This document shows, piece by piece, positions 24,744-33,095 of a stretch of 64,000 bases of DNA. Each line of letters starts with the position of its first letter. The first letter of the stretch is position 1. The notes under the pieces are model-generated. The model made no database searches. It saw only the letters and a list, made by a program, of their open reading frames with translations, and was not told the origin of the DNA. Origin of the DNA: Actinomadura rubteroloni (lineage in GTDB: Bacteria; Actinomycetota; Actinomycetes; Streptosporangiales; Streptosporangiaceae); contig NZ_MTBP01000002.1 of assembly GCF_002911665.1 (NCBI RefSeq), forward strand, positions 1,798,001-1,862,000, read 5' to 3'. A program made the position numbers and the translations under genes.

Positions 24744-24772
24744 TCCCGGCCGGCCGCGTGGGCCGGCCGGGA
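24744..24772. terminator. Terminator hairpin after rsdA
   Basis: A 12-bp perfect stem, TCCCGGCCGGCC and its complement, with a 5-nt loop GCGTG, lies 4 bp beyond the rsdA stop. It may also end transcription from the DUF5319 side. Confidence 0.8.
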
Positions 24773-24776
24773 CACG

Positions 24777-25739
24777 TCACGGGAACTCGGGCAGCCCGAG
24801 GCCGCGCTGCAACTGGCGGCGCAGGTCGTCGACCGTCCCGATCGGGTCGCGCACGATGGGCGGCGGCTCGACGCGCTGGTCGCGCTTGCGGGACGGACGC
24901 GGGTTCAGCAGTCCGCCCAGGCCGTCGCGCAGGCCGCCGACCGGGTCGGGCGCCCCGCCCTTGGGGTTCGGCCGGGCGGGCTTGCGCGGCAGCGTCCGCG
25001 GCGGCCGGTCCGGCTGCGGCGGCACCCCGAGCTTGATCGTCCCGGCCACGCTGTCGCCGGGGGCCGCGCCCGCCGTCGTCCGGTGCGGCGCCTCGCCCGT
25101 GATGACGGGCACGAAGCCGTGTTCGAGCGTGAGCCGTCCGGCCGCCGCCGCCACGCCGGTGCTCGCCAGCAGGGTCGTCGCGACGCCGAACGCCACGATC
25201 GCGCTCGGCCCGCCGCGCCGTCGCCGGCGCAGGTCCACCGGTTCCACGACGGCAGGGTCCTTCGCGCGCTCCCCGTCGTCGCCGTCGGCCGCGCCGTCGG
25301 GGGACGGCCCGTCCGCCCGTTCCGGCCGCCGGGACGGCACCGCGCCGTCGCGCGGCGGGTCCGGCAGCGGCCCGAGGACGTCCAGCGGGTCCGCACCGGG
25401 CTCGGCTCCCGCGAACAGCTCCGGGAACACCTCCTGGACGCTCGGCGCCTGCGCGGACTGGTCGACCGCGGACGGATCCGGCACGGCCTGGAGCGGCGGT
25501 TGCCCGGTCACGTCGGCGACGAGCGCGCCGAGCAGCCGCACGGCGGGGTCGTCGAAGGCCGCGAGATCGCCCGCGGACCCGCCGGCGAGCGCGTCGAGCA
25601 GGGCGTCGGTGCGCGCCATCTCGGCCGCCTCGGTGCCGGCGAGCTGGATCACGACGCCGCCGGGCGCACGACGCGCGCCCGGGAATCCGGAACTCGGGGG
25701 CTCGGGCGGATCCGGGGCGCCAGGGCTCCGTCCCGTCAA
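24777..25739 (-). CDS. rsdA: Anti-sigma-D factor RsdA
   Basis: A 320-residue single-pass membrane protein. The cytoplasmic N-terminal part contains the short sigma-binding segment ARTDALLDALAGG, as in mycobacterial RsdA. An acidic, proline-rich linker leads to a basic stop (LRRRRRGG) and one transmembrane helix (IVAFGVATTLLASTGVAAAA, about residues 181-203). The outer region is proline- and arginine-rich and low in complexity. It overlaps sigD by 4 nt, so the pair is co-translated. In the known system SigD is released when RsdA is cleaved by regulated proteolysis. Confidence 0.88.
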   Translation of the reverse strand: MTGRSPGAPDPPEPPSSGFPGARRAPGGVVIQLAGTEAAEMARTDALLDALAGGSAGDLAAFDDPAVRLLGALVADVTGQPPLQAVPDPSAVDQSAQAPSVQEVFPELFAGAEPGADPLDVLGPLPDPPRDGAVPSRRPERADGPSPDGAADGDDGERAKDPAVVEPVDLRRRRRGGPSAIVAFGVATTLLASTGVAAAAGRLTLEHGFVPVITGEAPHRTTAGAAPGDSVAGTIKLGVPPQPDRPPRTLPRKPARPNPKGGAPDPVGGLRDGLGGLLNPRPSRKRDQRVEPPPIVRDPIGTVDDLRRQLQRGLGLPEFP

Positions 25740-26488
25740 GCGATCGACTCCTCTCTGGCCATCGCCCGCAGCCGGGTGAGCGCCCGATGCTGGGCCACCC
25801 GTACCGCCCCCGCGGACATGCCCAGAACATTACCGGTCTCTTCCGCCGACAGCCCGGCCACCACCCGCAGCAGGACCAGCTCCCGCTGGTGGTCGGGCAG
25901 CCGGGTCAGCAGGTCACGGGCCCGTTCGGCCTCGATGTTGCGCACCACCGTCTCTTCCGGACCTGGCCGTTCGTCCGGGCCGTCGGGAAGGTCGGCGGTG
26001 GGCACGGCGGCGCGGACGGCGCTGCGCATCGCGTCGGCGATCTTGTGCGCGGCGATGCCGAAGACGAACGACGCGAAGGGCCGTCCCATGTCCCGGTACC
26101 TGGGCAAAGCCGACAGAACGGCGATGCAGACTTCCTGCGCCACGTCGTCGGCGATGTGGTACTGGCCGGAGATCCGGCCGAGCCGCGCGCGGCAGTAGCG
26201 GACGATCATCGGCCGGACCTGGCCGATCAGGGCCTCGATCGCGCCCTCGTCGCCCTCGACGGCCAGCCGTGTCAGGGCGCGCATGTCCGACTCGTCGGCG
26301 CGGTGCTCGGCGGCGGCGCGCAGCAGCCGGACGCGCGCCGCGCCCCGGGGCGGAGGAACCGGCGGCCCCCCCGAGGGCCCGGTGACGCTCGTGGACGTGG
26401 TCCCGGCGATGCATCCCTCGGTCACATGGATGATGATGCCCAGCCGGGAGGGGCCTGTCGCCCCGCTCGTCGACAACGGAATGGTCAC
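25736..26488 (-). CDS. sigD: RNA polymerase sigma factor SigD (ECF-like)
   Basis: Sigma-70 family factor. Region 2 includes ALIGQVRPMIVRYCRARL and DDVAQEVCIAVLSALPRY; region 4 includes LSAEETGNVLGMSAGAVRVA then HRALTRLRAM. The conserved part begins at the ATG at about 26287 (183 residues). The open frame extends to a GTG at 26488, 8 bp after a likely start from -10 TAGTAT (26508-26503), giving 250 residues. The extra 67 residues are Pro/Ala-rich and not typical, so the start is uncertain. It is followed by rsdA with a 4-nt overlap. SigD in mycobacteria controls ribosomal and stationary-phase genes. Confidence 0.88.
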   Translation of the reverse strand: MTIPLSTSGATGPSRLGIIIHVTEGCIAGTTSTSVTGPSGGPPVPPPRGAARVRLLRAAAEHRADESDMRALTRLAVEGDEGAIEALIGQVRPMIVRYCRARLGRISGQYHIADDVAQEVCIAVLSALPRYRDMGRPFASFVFGIAAHKIADAMRSAVRAAVPTADLPDGPDERPGPEETVVRNIEAERARDLLTRLPDHQRELVLLRVVAGLSAEETGNVLGMSAGAVRVAQHRALTRLRAMAREESIA

Positions 26489-26568
26489 AGTGCCGCGGAA
26501 GAATACTAAAAATCACGCATAGTCGCCGCCTCGCGCCGCACTGTGCGGAACGGCGGGCCGAAAACGAC

Positions 26569-26620
26569 GGGACCTCCGCCCGAAAAGCGGAGGCCCCGTT
26601 CCTGAACCGGGTTCAGAACC
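26569..26620 (-). terminator. Terminator hairpins after groEL
   Basis: The first hairpin (26569-26597) pairs GGGACCTCCGC with GCGGAGGCCCC around CCGAAAA, with one mismatch. A second, shorter imperfect hairpin follows at 26598-26620. Both lie just beyond the groEL stop. Confidence 0.75.
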
Positions 26621-26623
26621 TGG

Positions 26624-28249
26624 TCAGTGACCGTGCCCGTGACCGTGCCCGTGGCCGCCAGTGGCCTCCTCGGACTCGGCCGGCTTCTCCACCACGAGCG
26701 CCTCGGTGGTGAGCAGCATCCCGGCGATCGACGCGGCGTTGGTGACGGCCGAACGCGTCACCTTCACCGGGTCGATGACGCCCTGCGCCACCAGGTCGCC
26801 GTACTCGCCGGTCGCGGCGTTGAAGCCGTGGCCCGCGTCCAGCTCGCGGACCTTGGAGACCACGACGTAGCCCTCCTGGCCCGCGTTCTCGGAGATCCAG
26901 CGCAGCGGCTCGACCAGCGCGCGGCGCAGGGCCTCCGCGCCGGTGGCCTCGTCGCCCGACAGGCCGAGCGCGTCGAAGTCGGCCTTGGCCAGGTGGACCA
27001 GCGCCGAGCCGCCGCCCGAGACGATGCCCTCCTCGATGGCCGCGCGGGTCGCCGAGATGGCGTCCTCCAGGCGGTGCTTCTTCTCCTTCAGCTCGACCTC
27101 GGTGGCCGCGCCGACGCGGAGCACGCACACGCCGCCCGACAGCTTGGCCAGACGCTCCTGGAGCTTCTCGCGGTCCCAGTCGGAGTCGCTGTTCTCGATC
27201 TCGACCTTGATCTGCGCGACCCGGCCGTGGATGTCGTCGGCCGAACCGGCGCCGTCCACGATCGTGGTGGCGTCCTTGGTGACCGTGACGCGGCGGGCGC
27301 GGCCGAGGTGCTCCAGCTCGACACCGTCGAGCTTCAGGCCGATCTGCTCGGAGATGACCTGGCCGCCGGTCAGGACGGCCATGTCGCCGAGCATCGCCTT
27401 GCGGCGGTCGCCGAAGCCGGGCGCCTTCACCGCGATGGACGTGAACGTCCCGCGGATCTTGTTGGCGACCAGCAGCGCCAGGGCCTCGCCCTCGACGTCC
27501 TCGGCGACGACCAGCAGCGGCTTCTTGGTCTGGGCGACCTTCTCCGCGATCGGCAGGAACTCCTGCACGTTGGAGACCTTGCCGTCGACGATGAGCACGT
27601 AGGCGTCCTCCAGGACGCCCTCCATGCGCTCGGTGTCGGTGACCATCTGCGGCGACAGGTAGCCCTTGTCGAACTGGAGGCCCTCGGTGAACTCCAGTTC
27701 GAGGCCCATCGTGTGGGCCTCCTCCACCGTGATGACGCCGTCCTTGCCGACCTTGTCGAACGCCTCGGCGATCAGCTCGCCGATCTTGGCGTCCTGCGCG
27801 GAGATCGTCGCGACGTGCGCGATCTCGCTCTTCTCACCGACCTCGCGGGCCGTCTTGAGGAGCTGGTCGGAGACGTACCGCGCCGCCGCGTCGATGCCGC
27901 GCTTGAGGCTCAGCGGGGACGCGCCGGCCGCGACGTTGCGCAGGCCCTCGCGGACCAGCGCCTGCGCCAGGACGGTCGCGGTCGTCGTGCCGTCGCCGGC
28001 GACGTCGTTGGTCTTGGTCGCGACCTCCTTGGCGAGCTGGGCGCCCAGGTTCTCGTACGGGTCCTCCAGCTCCACCTCGCGCGCGATCGTCACGCCGTCG
28101 TTGGTGATCGTCGGCGCGCCGAACTTCTTGTCGATGACGACGTTGCGGCCGCGCGGGCCGATCGTCACCTTGACGGCGTCCGCGAGGGCGTTGACGCCGC
28201 GCTCCAGCGCCCGGCGTGCGCCCTCGTCGAATTCCAGGATCTTCGCCAT
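26624..28249 (-). CDS. groEL: Chaperonin GroEL with His-rich C-terminus
   Basis: A 541-residue group I chaperonin that folds proteins in the cytosol with GroES and ATP. The conserved elements are complete, from MAKILEFDEGARRALERGVN through GPRGRNVVID, NDVAGDGTTTATVLAQALV and GGSALVHLAK. Instead of the usual GGM tail it ends in five Gly-His pairs after ATG, the hallmark of the actinobacterial GroEL1 type, and the tail may bind metal ions. It lies 97 bp downstream of groES under the same CIRCE-controlled promoter. A second, GGM-tailed GroEL is expected elsewhere in the genome. Confidence 0.97.
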   Translation of the reverse strand: MAKILEFDEGARRALERGVNALADAVKVTIGPRGRNVVIDKKFGAPTITNDGVTIAREVELEDPYENLGAQLAKEVATKTNDVAGDGTTTATVLAQALVREGLRNVAAGASPLSLKRGIDAAARYVSDQLLKTAREVGEKSEIAHVATISAQDAKIGELIAEAFDKVGKDGVITVEEAHTMGLELEFTEGLQFDKGYLSPQMVTDTERMEGVLEDAYVLIVDGKVSNVQEFLPIAEKVAQTKKPLLVVAEDVEGEALALLVANKIRGTFTSIAVKAPGFGDRRKAMLGDMAVLTGGQVISEQIGLKLDGVELEHLGRARRVTVTKDATTIVDGAGSADDIHGRVAQIKVEIENSDSDWDREKLQERLAKLSGGVCVLRVGAATEVELKEKKHRLEDAISATRAAIEEGIVSGGGSALVHLAKADFDALGLSGDEATGAEALRRALVEPLRWISENAGQEGYVVVSKVRELDAGHGFNAATGEYGDLVAQGVIDPVKVTRSAVTNAASIAGMLLTTEALVVEKPAESEEATGGHGHGHGHGH

Positions 28250-28346
28250 GAGGAAAACTCCACCTCTCCGTGCTCGGTGCCGCTACGCGAGCCGCCCCGG
28301 GCGCGCCCCTCGCGGGACGGGACCGGGGCGGCTGGTCACGGCGTGA

Positions 28347-28655
28347 CTACTTCTCGATGACCGCGAGGACGTCGCGGGCGGAGAGGACGAGGTACTCCTC
28401 GCCGTTGTACTTGACCTCGGTGCCGCCGTACTTGCTGTACAGCACGACCTCGCCGACCTTGACGTCGACGGGCACGCGCTCGCCCTTGTCGTCGACCCGG
28501 CCCGGGCCCACGGCGATGACGGTGCCCTCCTGGGGCTTCTCCTTGGCCGTGTCCGGAATGACCAGGCCGGAGGCCGTGGTGGTCTCGGCTTCGAGCGGCT
28601 GGACGACGATGCGGTCTTCGAGCGGCTTGAGAACAACCTTGGTGGCGGTCGTCAC
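28347..28655 (-). CDS. groES: Co-chaperonin GroES
   Basis: A 102-residue GroES caps the GroEL cavity. The mobile loop is in ETTTASGLVIPDTAKEK and the roof region follows at GRVDDKGERVPVDVKVG, with DVLAVIEK at the end. The GTG start at 28655 is preceded by a strong GGGGAGG. It is the first gene of the groES-groEL operon, with a CIRCE element about 114 bp upstream. Confidence 0.97.
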   Translation of the reverse strand: MTTATKVVLKPLEDRIVVQPLEAETTTASGLVIPDTAKEKPQEGTVIAVGPGRVDDKGERVPVDVKVGEVVLYSKYGGTEVKYNGEEYLVLSARDVLAVIEK

Positions 28656-28768
28656 GATCTGACCTCCCCTTTGCTTGCATGCCGGCACCAGCCGGCGTCA
28701 ACGTTGACAGAGAGGCGACCCTGGACCGGCCTGCCGTCGCGGGTGCCAGACCGACCTTGTCGCTGTGC

Positions 28769-28795
28769 TTGGCACTCTACCGTGGAGAGTGCCAA
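28769..28795. promoter_or_regulatory. CIRCE element (HrcA operator)
   Basis: TTGGCACTC-N9-GAGTGCCAA is a perfect 9-bp inverted repeat that matches the CIRCE consensus TTAGCACTC-N9-GAGTGCTAA at 16 of 18 positions. It lies upstream of groES on the minus strand and only 58 bp from the divergent methyltransferase start. Confidence 0.93.
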
Positions 28796-28853
28796 GCATG
28801 AAAACTATGGGTCCTTCCCGGACGCGTCAACATCCCCACTACGTTCCTGTGGC

Positions 28854-30062
28854 ATGGACATCGAAGGTTTCCGTGCGCTTCGCTCGGACGTCGGACGGGA
28901 CGTCCTGGACGCGGCCTCGAACGCCGACGTGTCCGAATCCGGCCTGCTCGCCACGGCCGCCAAGCTCCGCGAGGCGTACCCGCCCGAGCTGGTGTCCGCC
29001 GCGCTGACGCAGGTCAGGCTGCGCGAGCGGGCGCGGGCGAAGTTCGGCGCGGACGCCGCCCGCATGTTCTTCACCCCGGACGGCCTGGAGCAGTCCACGC
29101 GCGCGGCGGTCGCCGTCCACCGGGCGCGCCGGTTCGCGGCGGTGCCCGGCCCGGTGCTGGACCTCGGCTGCGGCATCGGCGCGGACCTGCTGTTCCGCGC
29201 CCGCGCCGGGATCGCCGGGACGGGCGTCGAACGCGACCCGCTGACCGCCGAGGTCGCCCGCGCCAACCTGGCCGCGTTCGGCGTCGCGGCGAACGTCGTC
29301 GTCGGGGACGCGACGCGCGCCGACCCGTCCGGCTTCGGCGCGGTGTTCGCCGACCCGGCACGCCGGACGGCGCGGGGCCGCGTCTTCGATCCGCGCTCCT
29401 ACGAACCGCCGCTGGACACCGTCCTGGAGCTGGCGGGGCGCGTCCCGGCGGCGTGCGTGAAGGTCGCGCCGGGCGTCCCGCACGACGCGGTGCCGGACGG
29501 CGCGGAGGCCGAGTGGATCTCGGTGGGCGGCGAGGTGAAGGAGGCCGCGCTGTGGCTGGGCGGCCTGGCGGGCGGGACGGCGCGGCGGGCGACGCTGCTG
29601 CCGTCCGGCGCGACGCTCACCCCGGACCCCGCGCTCGGGGAACCGGTGCAGCGCGACTTCGGCCGCTTCCTCTACGAACCGGACGGCGCGGTGATCCGGG
29701 CGGGGCTCGTCGCGGAGGTCGCGGCGCTCGTCGGCGGCGGGCTCGCCGATCCGCGCATCGCCTACGTCACGTCCGACGAGGAGCACGCGACGCCGTTCGC
29801 GGCGGCCTACGCGGTCGAGGACGTCCTGCCGTTCTCGCTCAAGCGGCTGCGCGCCGAGCTGCGGCGGCGCGGCGCCGGGGCGCTGACGCTGAAGAAGCGC
29901 GGCTCGGCCGTGGACGTGGACCGGCTGCGCCGCGACCTCGGCTTCGCCCGCCGCGCGCCGCGCGGGGCCCCGCCGGTGACGGTCGTGCTGACGCGGGTCG
30001 GGGACGCGCCGGTCGCGCTGATCGTCGCGCCGCTCGCGCCGGGACCCGCCGGGACGTCCTGA
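28854..30062 (+). CDS. Class I SAM-dependent methyltransferase with THUMP-like domain
   Basis: The protein has 402 residues. An N-terminal helical region (to about residue 85) precedes a Rossmann methyltransferase core with motif I PVLDLGCGIGADLLFRARAG, GTGVERDPL (motif II) and GAVFADPARR, a DPPY-like motif IV with altered residues. The C-terminal 90 residues (VEDVLPFSLKRLRAELRRRG onward) match the THUMP-like module found in this family. A nucleic-acid substrate, perhaps tRNA or rRNA, is likely but not shown. It is divergent from groES, and the CIRCE dyad lies in the shared promoter region. Confidence 0.85.
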   Translation: MDIEGFRALRSDVGRDVLDAASNADVSESGLLATAAKLREAYPPELVSAALTQVRLRERARAKFGADAARMFFTPDGLEQSTRAAVAVHRARRFAAVPGPVLDLGCGIGADLLFRARAGIAGTGVERDPLTAEVARANLAAFGVAANVVVGDATRADPSGFGAVFADPARRTARGRVFDPRSYEPPLDTVLELAGRVPAACVKVAPGVPHDAVPDGAEAEWISVGGEVKEAALWLGGLAGGTARRATLLPSGATLTPDPALGEPVQRDFGRFLYEPDGAVIRAGLVAEVAALVGGGLADPRIAYVTSDEEHATPFAAAYAVEDVLPFSLKRLRAELRRRGAGALTLKKRGSAVDVDRLRRDLGFARRAPRGAPPVTVVLTRVGDAPVALIVAPLAPGPAGTS

Positions 30063-30283
30063 CCCGCCCGCATCGAGGCCGAAGATCTTCGCAGCCGTCC
30101 GGCGGGCCAAGCCGGGCCGGGCGGCGCGCCATGCCCGCGCAAATCCTTCCGCGCGTTCCGGTATCGCGGTCCCCATGAATTCAGGGGCGGCGCGAAAAGC
30201 GTTTCCGGACGGCCGGGGAACGCCGTTCCGCCCGTCCCTACAGTGGGCCGCGCAGCCATTTCCGGCGCACGAAGGAGCAGCGG

Positions 30284-30964
30284 GTGGAAACCGATCACGC
30301 CGTCCCGCGCACGGCGGGCCAGCCGGTCACCGACCGGATGCGGGAGCTGCTCGCCCGCACGGCGCGCGACCAGGTCTACGAGCAGCGCTCGCACGGCCAG
30401 GTGCTGGACGAGTTCCGGCAGCGGCTCGAAGGCATGGAATGGCTGCTGCGCGAAGTGCGGGACCGGGAGCTGGCCGCGCTCGCCGCGCAGATCGAGGACG
30501 GCATCGGCCGCGTGGACGAGGCCGCGCAGCGCGTCACGGACCTGGCGCGGCGGCTGGACCGGCTCCAGGGCGGGATGGAGGCGTCGTCGGTCCGCTTCAA
30601 CCGGCTGGACAAGGCGCTCGCCGAGCAGGGCCACCGGAACGACCGGCTGGAGCACGCGGTCGGCGAGGTGTCCGCGCGGGTCGACCGGTCCCTCGGCGAT
30701 CTGGCCGGACGCGTCGAGAAGGGCCTGGACGCCGTCGCCGGGCGGATGGAGGGCGTCGCCGGGCGCCTGGACGGCCTGGACGGGCGCCTCGCCGGGCTCA
30801 CCGGCCGGCTCGACGGCGTGGACGGCCGGTTCACCGGACTGGAGGCCACCGTCCGGACGGCGGGCGACCACGCGGAGGTCGTCCAGCGGCTCGCCGCGCT
30901 GGAGGAGATGATGATCACGCTGGCCGAGGCCCTGTTGCGCCCGCGGCACGATGGTGGGGAGTGA
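30284..30964 (+). CDS. Coiled-coil protein of unknown function
   Basis: The protein has 226 residues, no signal peptide and no membrane segment. Heptad-like periodicity with Leu/Val/Arg runs from about residue 40 to the end. An 11-14-residue quasi-repeat, RVEKGLDAVAGRMEGVAGRL then DGLDGRLAGLTGRLDGVDGR, occupies residues 150-190. It resembles tail- or apolipoprotein-like coiled coils that form rods. No family is recognised. The GTG start has GAAGGAG. The GTGA at its end offers a coupled start for a 17-codon ORF. Confidence 0.75.
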   Translation: METDHAVPRTAGQPVTDRMRELLARTARDQVYEQRSHGQVLDEFRQRLEGMEWLLREVRDRELAALAAQIEDGIGRVDEAAQRVTDLARRLDRLQGGMEASSVRFNRLDKALAEQGHRNDRLEHAVGEVSARVDRSLGDLAGRVEKGLDAVAGRMEGVAGRLDGLDGRLAGLTGRLDGVDGRFTGLEATVRTAGDHAEVVQRLAALEEMMITLAEALLRPRHDGGE

Positions 30965-31014
30965 CCGAGAAAGTCGGCCGGTTCATCCGACAAGTCCTAT
31001 TTTCTCCGCTTTAA
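30961..31014 (+). CDS. Possible 17-residue translationally coupled micro-ORF
   Basis: The reading is MTEKVGRFIRQVLFSPL followed by TAA. Its GTG overlaps the TGA of the coiled-coil gene (GTGA), with GGTGGGGA just upstream as a possible ribosome-binding site. The peptide is basic and amphipathic. It may equally be chance; only conservation would tell. Confidence 0.3.
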   Translation: MTEKVGRFIRQVLFSPL

Positions 31015-31120
31015 TCCCCCGGCGATGACCGGCTTCGTCAGTCATTCACCGACGTGACGTGCTGCTCGTGACGTTCCGTCTTCGCAAAATCACTCCCCAT
31101 GCCCGCCCGAATCCGTTTTG

Positions 31121-32056
31121 ATGGATCTCGTGACCGACTCGGACCCGTCCCGTCGCCCGCCGGGCAGGCGCACGCTCCGCTGGATCGAGGAATGCTGCGG
31201 GCTCGGCTCGACCGTCCGCGCGATCCGGCCGCTGCCGGGCTGCGGGCACGTCAACCACGCGGTCGTCGTGGAGACGGGCGCGGGCTCGGTGCGCACGCTC
31301 GTCCTGCGCCGCTGGCCCCGTCCCGCCGACGAGAACGCCTGCGCCATCGCCGCCGAGTTCTCCCCCGAGCGGGAGATCGCCGCGCTGACCCTGCTGGCGG
31401 GCAACGGGGTGGCCGCGCCGCCGCTCGTCGCCGCCGACCCGTCCGGCGCCTACACCGACGCGCCCGCGCTGCTGCTGGAGCGGCTGCCGGGCCATCCGCC
31501 CCGCCCGACTCCGAACGACCTGCCGGTCGTGCTCATCCAGACGGCGGCGGCGCTGCTGCCGATCCACGCGGTGCGCGGCGCGTCGTCCATGCCGCACTAC
31601 GTCCCGCGCATCGCCGCCGAGGACGCCGCGCCGCCCCCGCGCGCGACCCGTCCGGACGTGTGGGAGCGCGCCGCCGAGATCGCCGCGGGCCGCGCCCCCG
31701 ACGCGCCGGCCCGCTTCATCCACTGCGACTACCAGCCCGACAACACGCTCTGGGCGTTCGGCGCGCTGAGCGGCGTCGTGGACTGGTCGGAGGTGTCGTG
31801 CGGCCCGGCGGCGGTGGACGTCGCGGTGATGCGGCTGCACCTCGGGCTGCGCTACGGCCTGCCCGTCGCCGACAGTTTCGTGGAGATCTTCGACCAGGTT
31901 TCGGGCGGCTACGCCCACGACCCGTACTGGGACGTCCGGGTCGCACTGGACGCCCTGCCCGGCGGCGTCGGCGTCCTGGACGAGGCCCACGTCCTGCTGC
32001 ACGAGGCGTTCCTCGGCGCCGCGCTCGCCCGCCTGGGCGCCGCCGCTACCGGCTGA
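31121..32056 (+). CDS. Aminoglycoside phosphotransferase-like kinase
   Basis: A 311-residue APH/choline kinase-fold protein. The catalytic loop is FIHCDYQPDNTLW (HxDxxxxN) and the metal-binding motif is GVVDWSEVSCGPAAVD. The N-lobe has GHVNHAVVVETG and LVLRRWPRP, the latter holding the expected Lys/Arg-strand. The small-molecule substrate cannot be told; resistance is not implied. I use the ATG at 31121; TTG at 31118 is also possible. It converges on tsaD with 1 bp between the stops. Confidence 0.85.
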   Translation: MDLVTDSDPSRRPPGRRTLRWIEECCGLGSTVRAIRPLPGCGHVNHAVVVETGAGSVRTLVLRRWPRPADENACAIAAEFSPEREIAALTLLAGNGVAAPPLVAADPSGAYTDAPALLLERLPGHPPRPTPNDLPVVLIQTAAALLPIHAVRGASSMPHYVPRIAAEDAAPPPRATRPDVWERAAEIAAGRAPDAPARFIHCDYQPDNTLWAFGALSGVVDWSEVSCGPAAVDVAVMRLHLGLRYGLPVADSFVEIFDQVSGGYAHDPYWDVRVALDALPGGVGVLDEAHVLLHEAFLGAALARLGAAATG

Positions 32057-32057
32057 C

Positions 32058-33095
32058 CTACAGCGACACCGTCTCGATCGGCAGGCTGGAGTCGGCGGGC
32101 AGGTCCAGCGCGGACGGCGCCAGCCCCGCCCCGACCAGTTCCGCGCCGAGCGCCGCGACCATCGCGCCGTTGTCGGTGCACAGCTTCGGCCGCGGGATCC
32201 GCAGCCGCACCCCCGCCGCGTCGCACCGCTCCTGCGCCAGCGCCCGCAGCCGCGAGTTCGCCGCCACGCCGCCGCCGATCACGAGGTCCCCGACGCCGTT
32301 GTCGCGGCACACCTTGATCGCCTTGTGCGTCAGGACGTCCACGACGGCCTCCTGGAACGACGCGGCGACGTCCGCGACCGGCACCGGCTCCCCCGCGCGC
32401 TCGCGCGCCTCGACCCAGCGCGCGACGGCCGTCTTCAGCCCGGAGAACGAGAAGTCGTAGGTGCCGTCGGCGTACTTGCCGCGCGGGAACGCGATCGCCG
32501 CCGGGTCGCCCTTGCTCGCCTCGCGGTCGATGAGCGGGCCGCCGGGGAAGCCGAGGTCCAGCACGCGGGCGACCTTGTCGAACGCCTCGCCGGCCGCGTC
32601 GTCCACGGTCGCGCCGAGGGACCGCACGTCCGTCGCGACGTCCGGGACGAGCAGCAGCGACGAGTGCCCGCCCGACACCAGCAGCGCCACGCACGGCTTG
32701 GGCAGCCGGCCGTGTTCGAGCTGGTCCACCGCGACGTGCGCGGCGAGGTGGTGGACGCCGTACAGCGGGCGGCCGAGCGACAGCGCGTACGCCTTCGCGG
32801 CGGCGACCCCGACCATCAGCGCACCGGGCAGCCCGGGGCCCGCTGTGACGGCGAACGCGTCCACGTCGGCGAGCGTCAGCCCCGCCCCGCGCAGCGCCCG
32901 CTCCACCGTCGGCGTCATCGCCTCCAGGTGGGCGCGCGACGCCACCTCGGGCACGACGCCGCCGAACCGCGAGTGCTGCTCGACGCTGGACGCGATCGAC
33001 TCGCCGAGCAGCGTCGTCCCCCGCACGATCCCGACCCCGGTCTCGTCGCAGGACGTCTCGATGCCGAGCACGATCGGCTCCGAGTCGATGATCAT
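32058..33095 (-). CDS. tsaD: tRNA N6-threonylcarbamoyltransferase subunit TsaD
   Basis: A 345-residue Kae1/YgjD-family protein catalyses transfer of the threonylcarbamoyl group to A37 of ANN-decoding tRNAs, with TsaB and TsaE. The ASKHA start is VLGIETSCDETGVGIV; the metal-binding His pair is in HHLAAHVAV; DDAAGEAFDKVAR and GGVAANSRLR are family signatures. It overlaps rimI by 4 nt at 33092-33095. tsaB and tsaE lie upstream in the same run. Confidence 0.97.
   Translation of the reverse strand: MIIDSEPIVLGIETSCDETGVGIVRGTTLLGESIASSVEQHSRFGGVVPEVASRAHLEAMTPTVERALRGAGLTLADVDAFAVTAGPGLPGALMVGVAAAKAYALSLGRPLYGVHHLAAHVAVDQLEHGRLPKPCVALLVSGGHSSLLLVPDVATDVRSLGATVDDAAGEAFDKVARVLDLGFPGGPLIDREASKGDPAAIAFPRGKYADGTYDFSFSGLKTAVARWVEARERAGEPVPVADVAASFQEAVVDVLTHKAIKVCRDNGVGDLVIGGGVAANSRLRALAQERCDAAGVRLRIPRPKLCTDNGAMVAALGAELVGAGLAPSALDLPADSSLPIETVSL

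Noticed and set aside
24444..24775. Repeat-containing open frames over the 15-bp array
   Set aside because: The frames exist only because the unit length is a multiple of three. There is no start signal, and the deleted and degenerate copies break them.
31118..32056. Antibiotic resistance by the APH-like protein
   Set aside because: The kinase fold is shared by many choline, homoserine and sugar kinases; nothing specific to aminoglycosides is visible.
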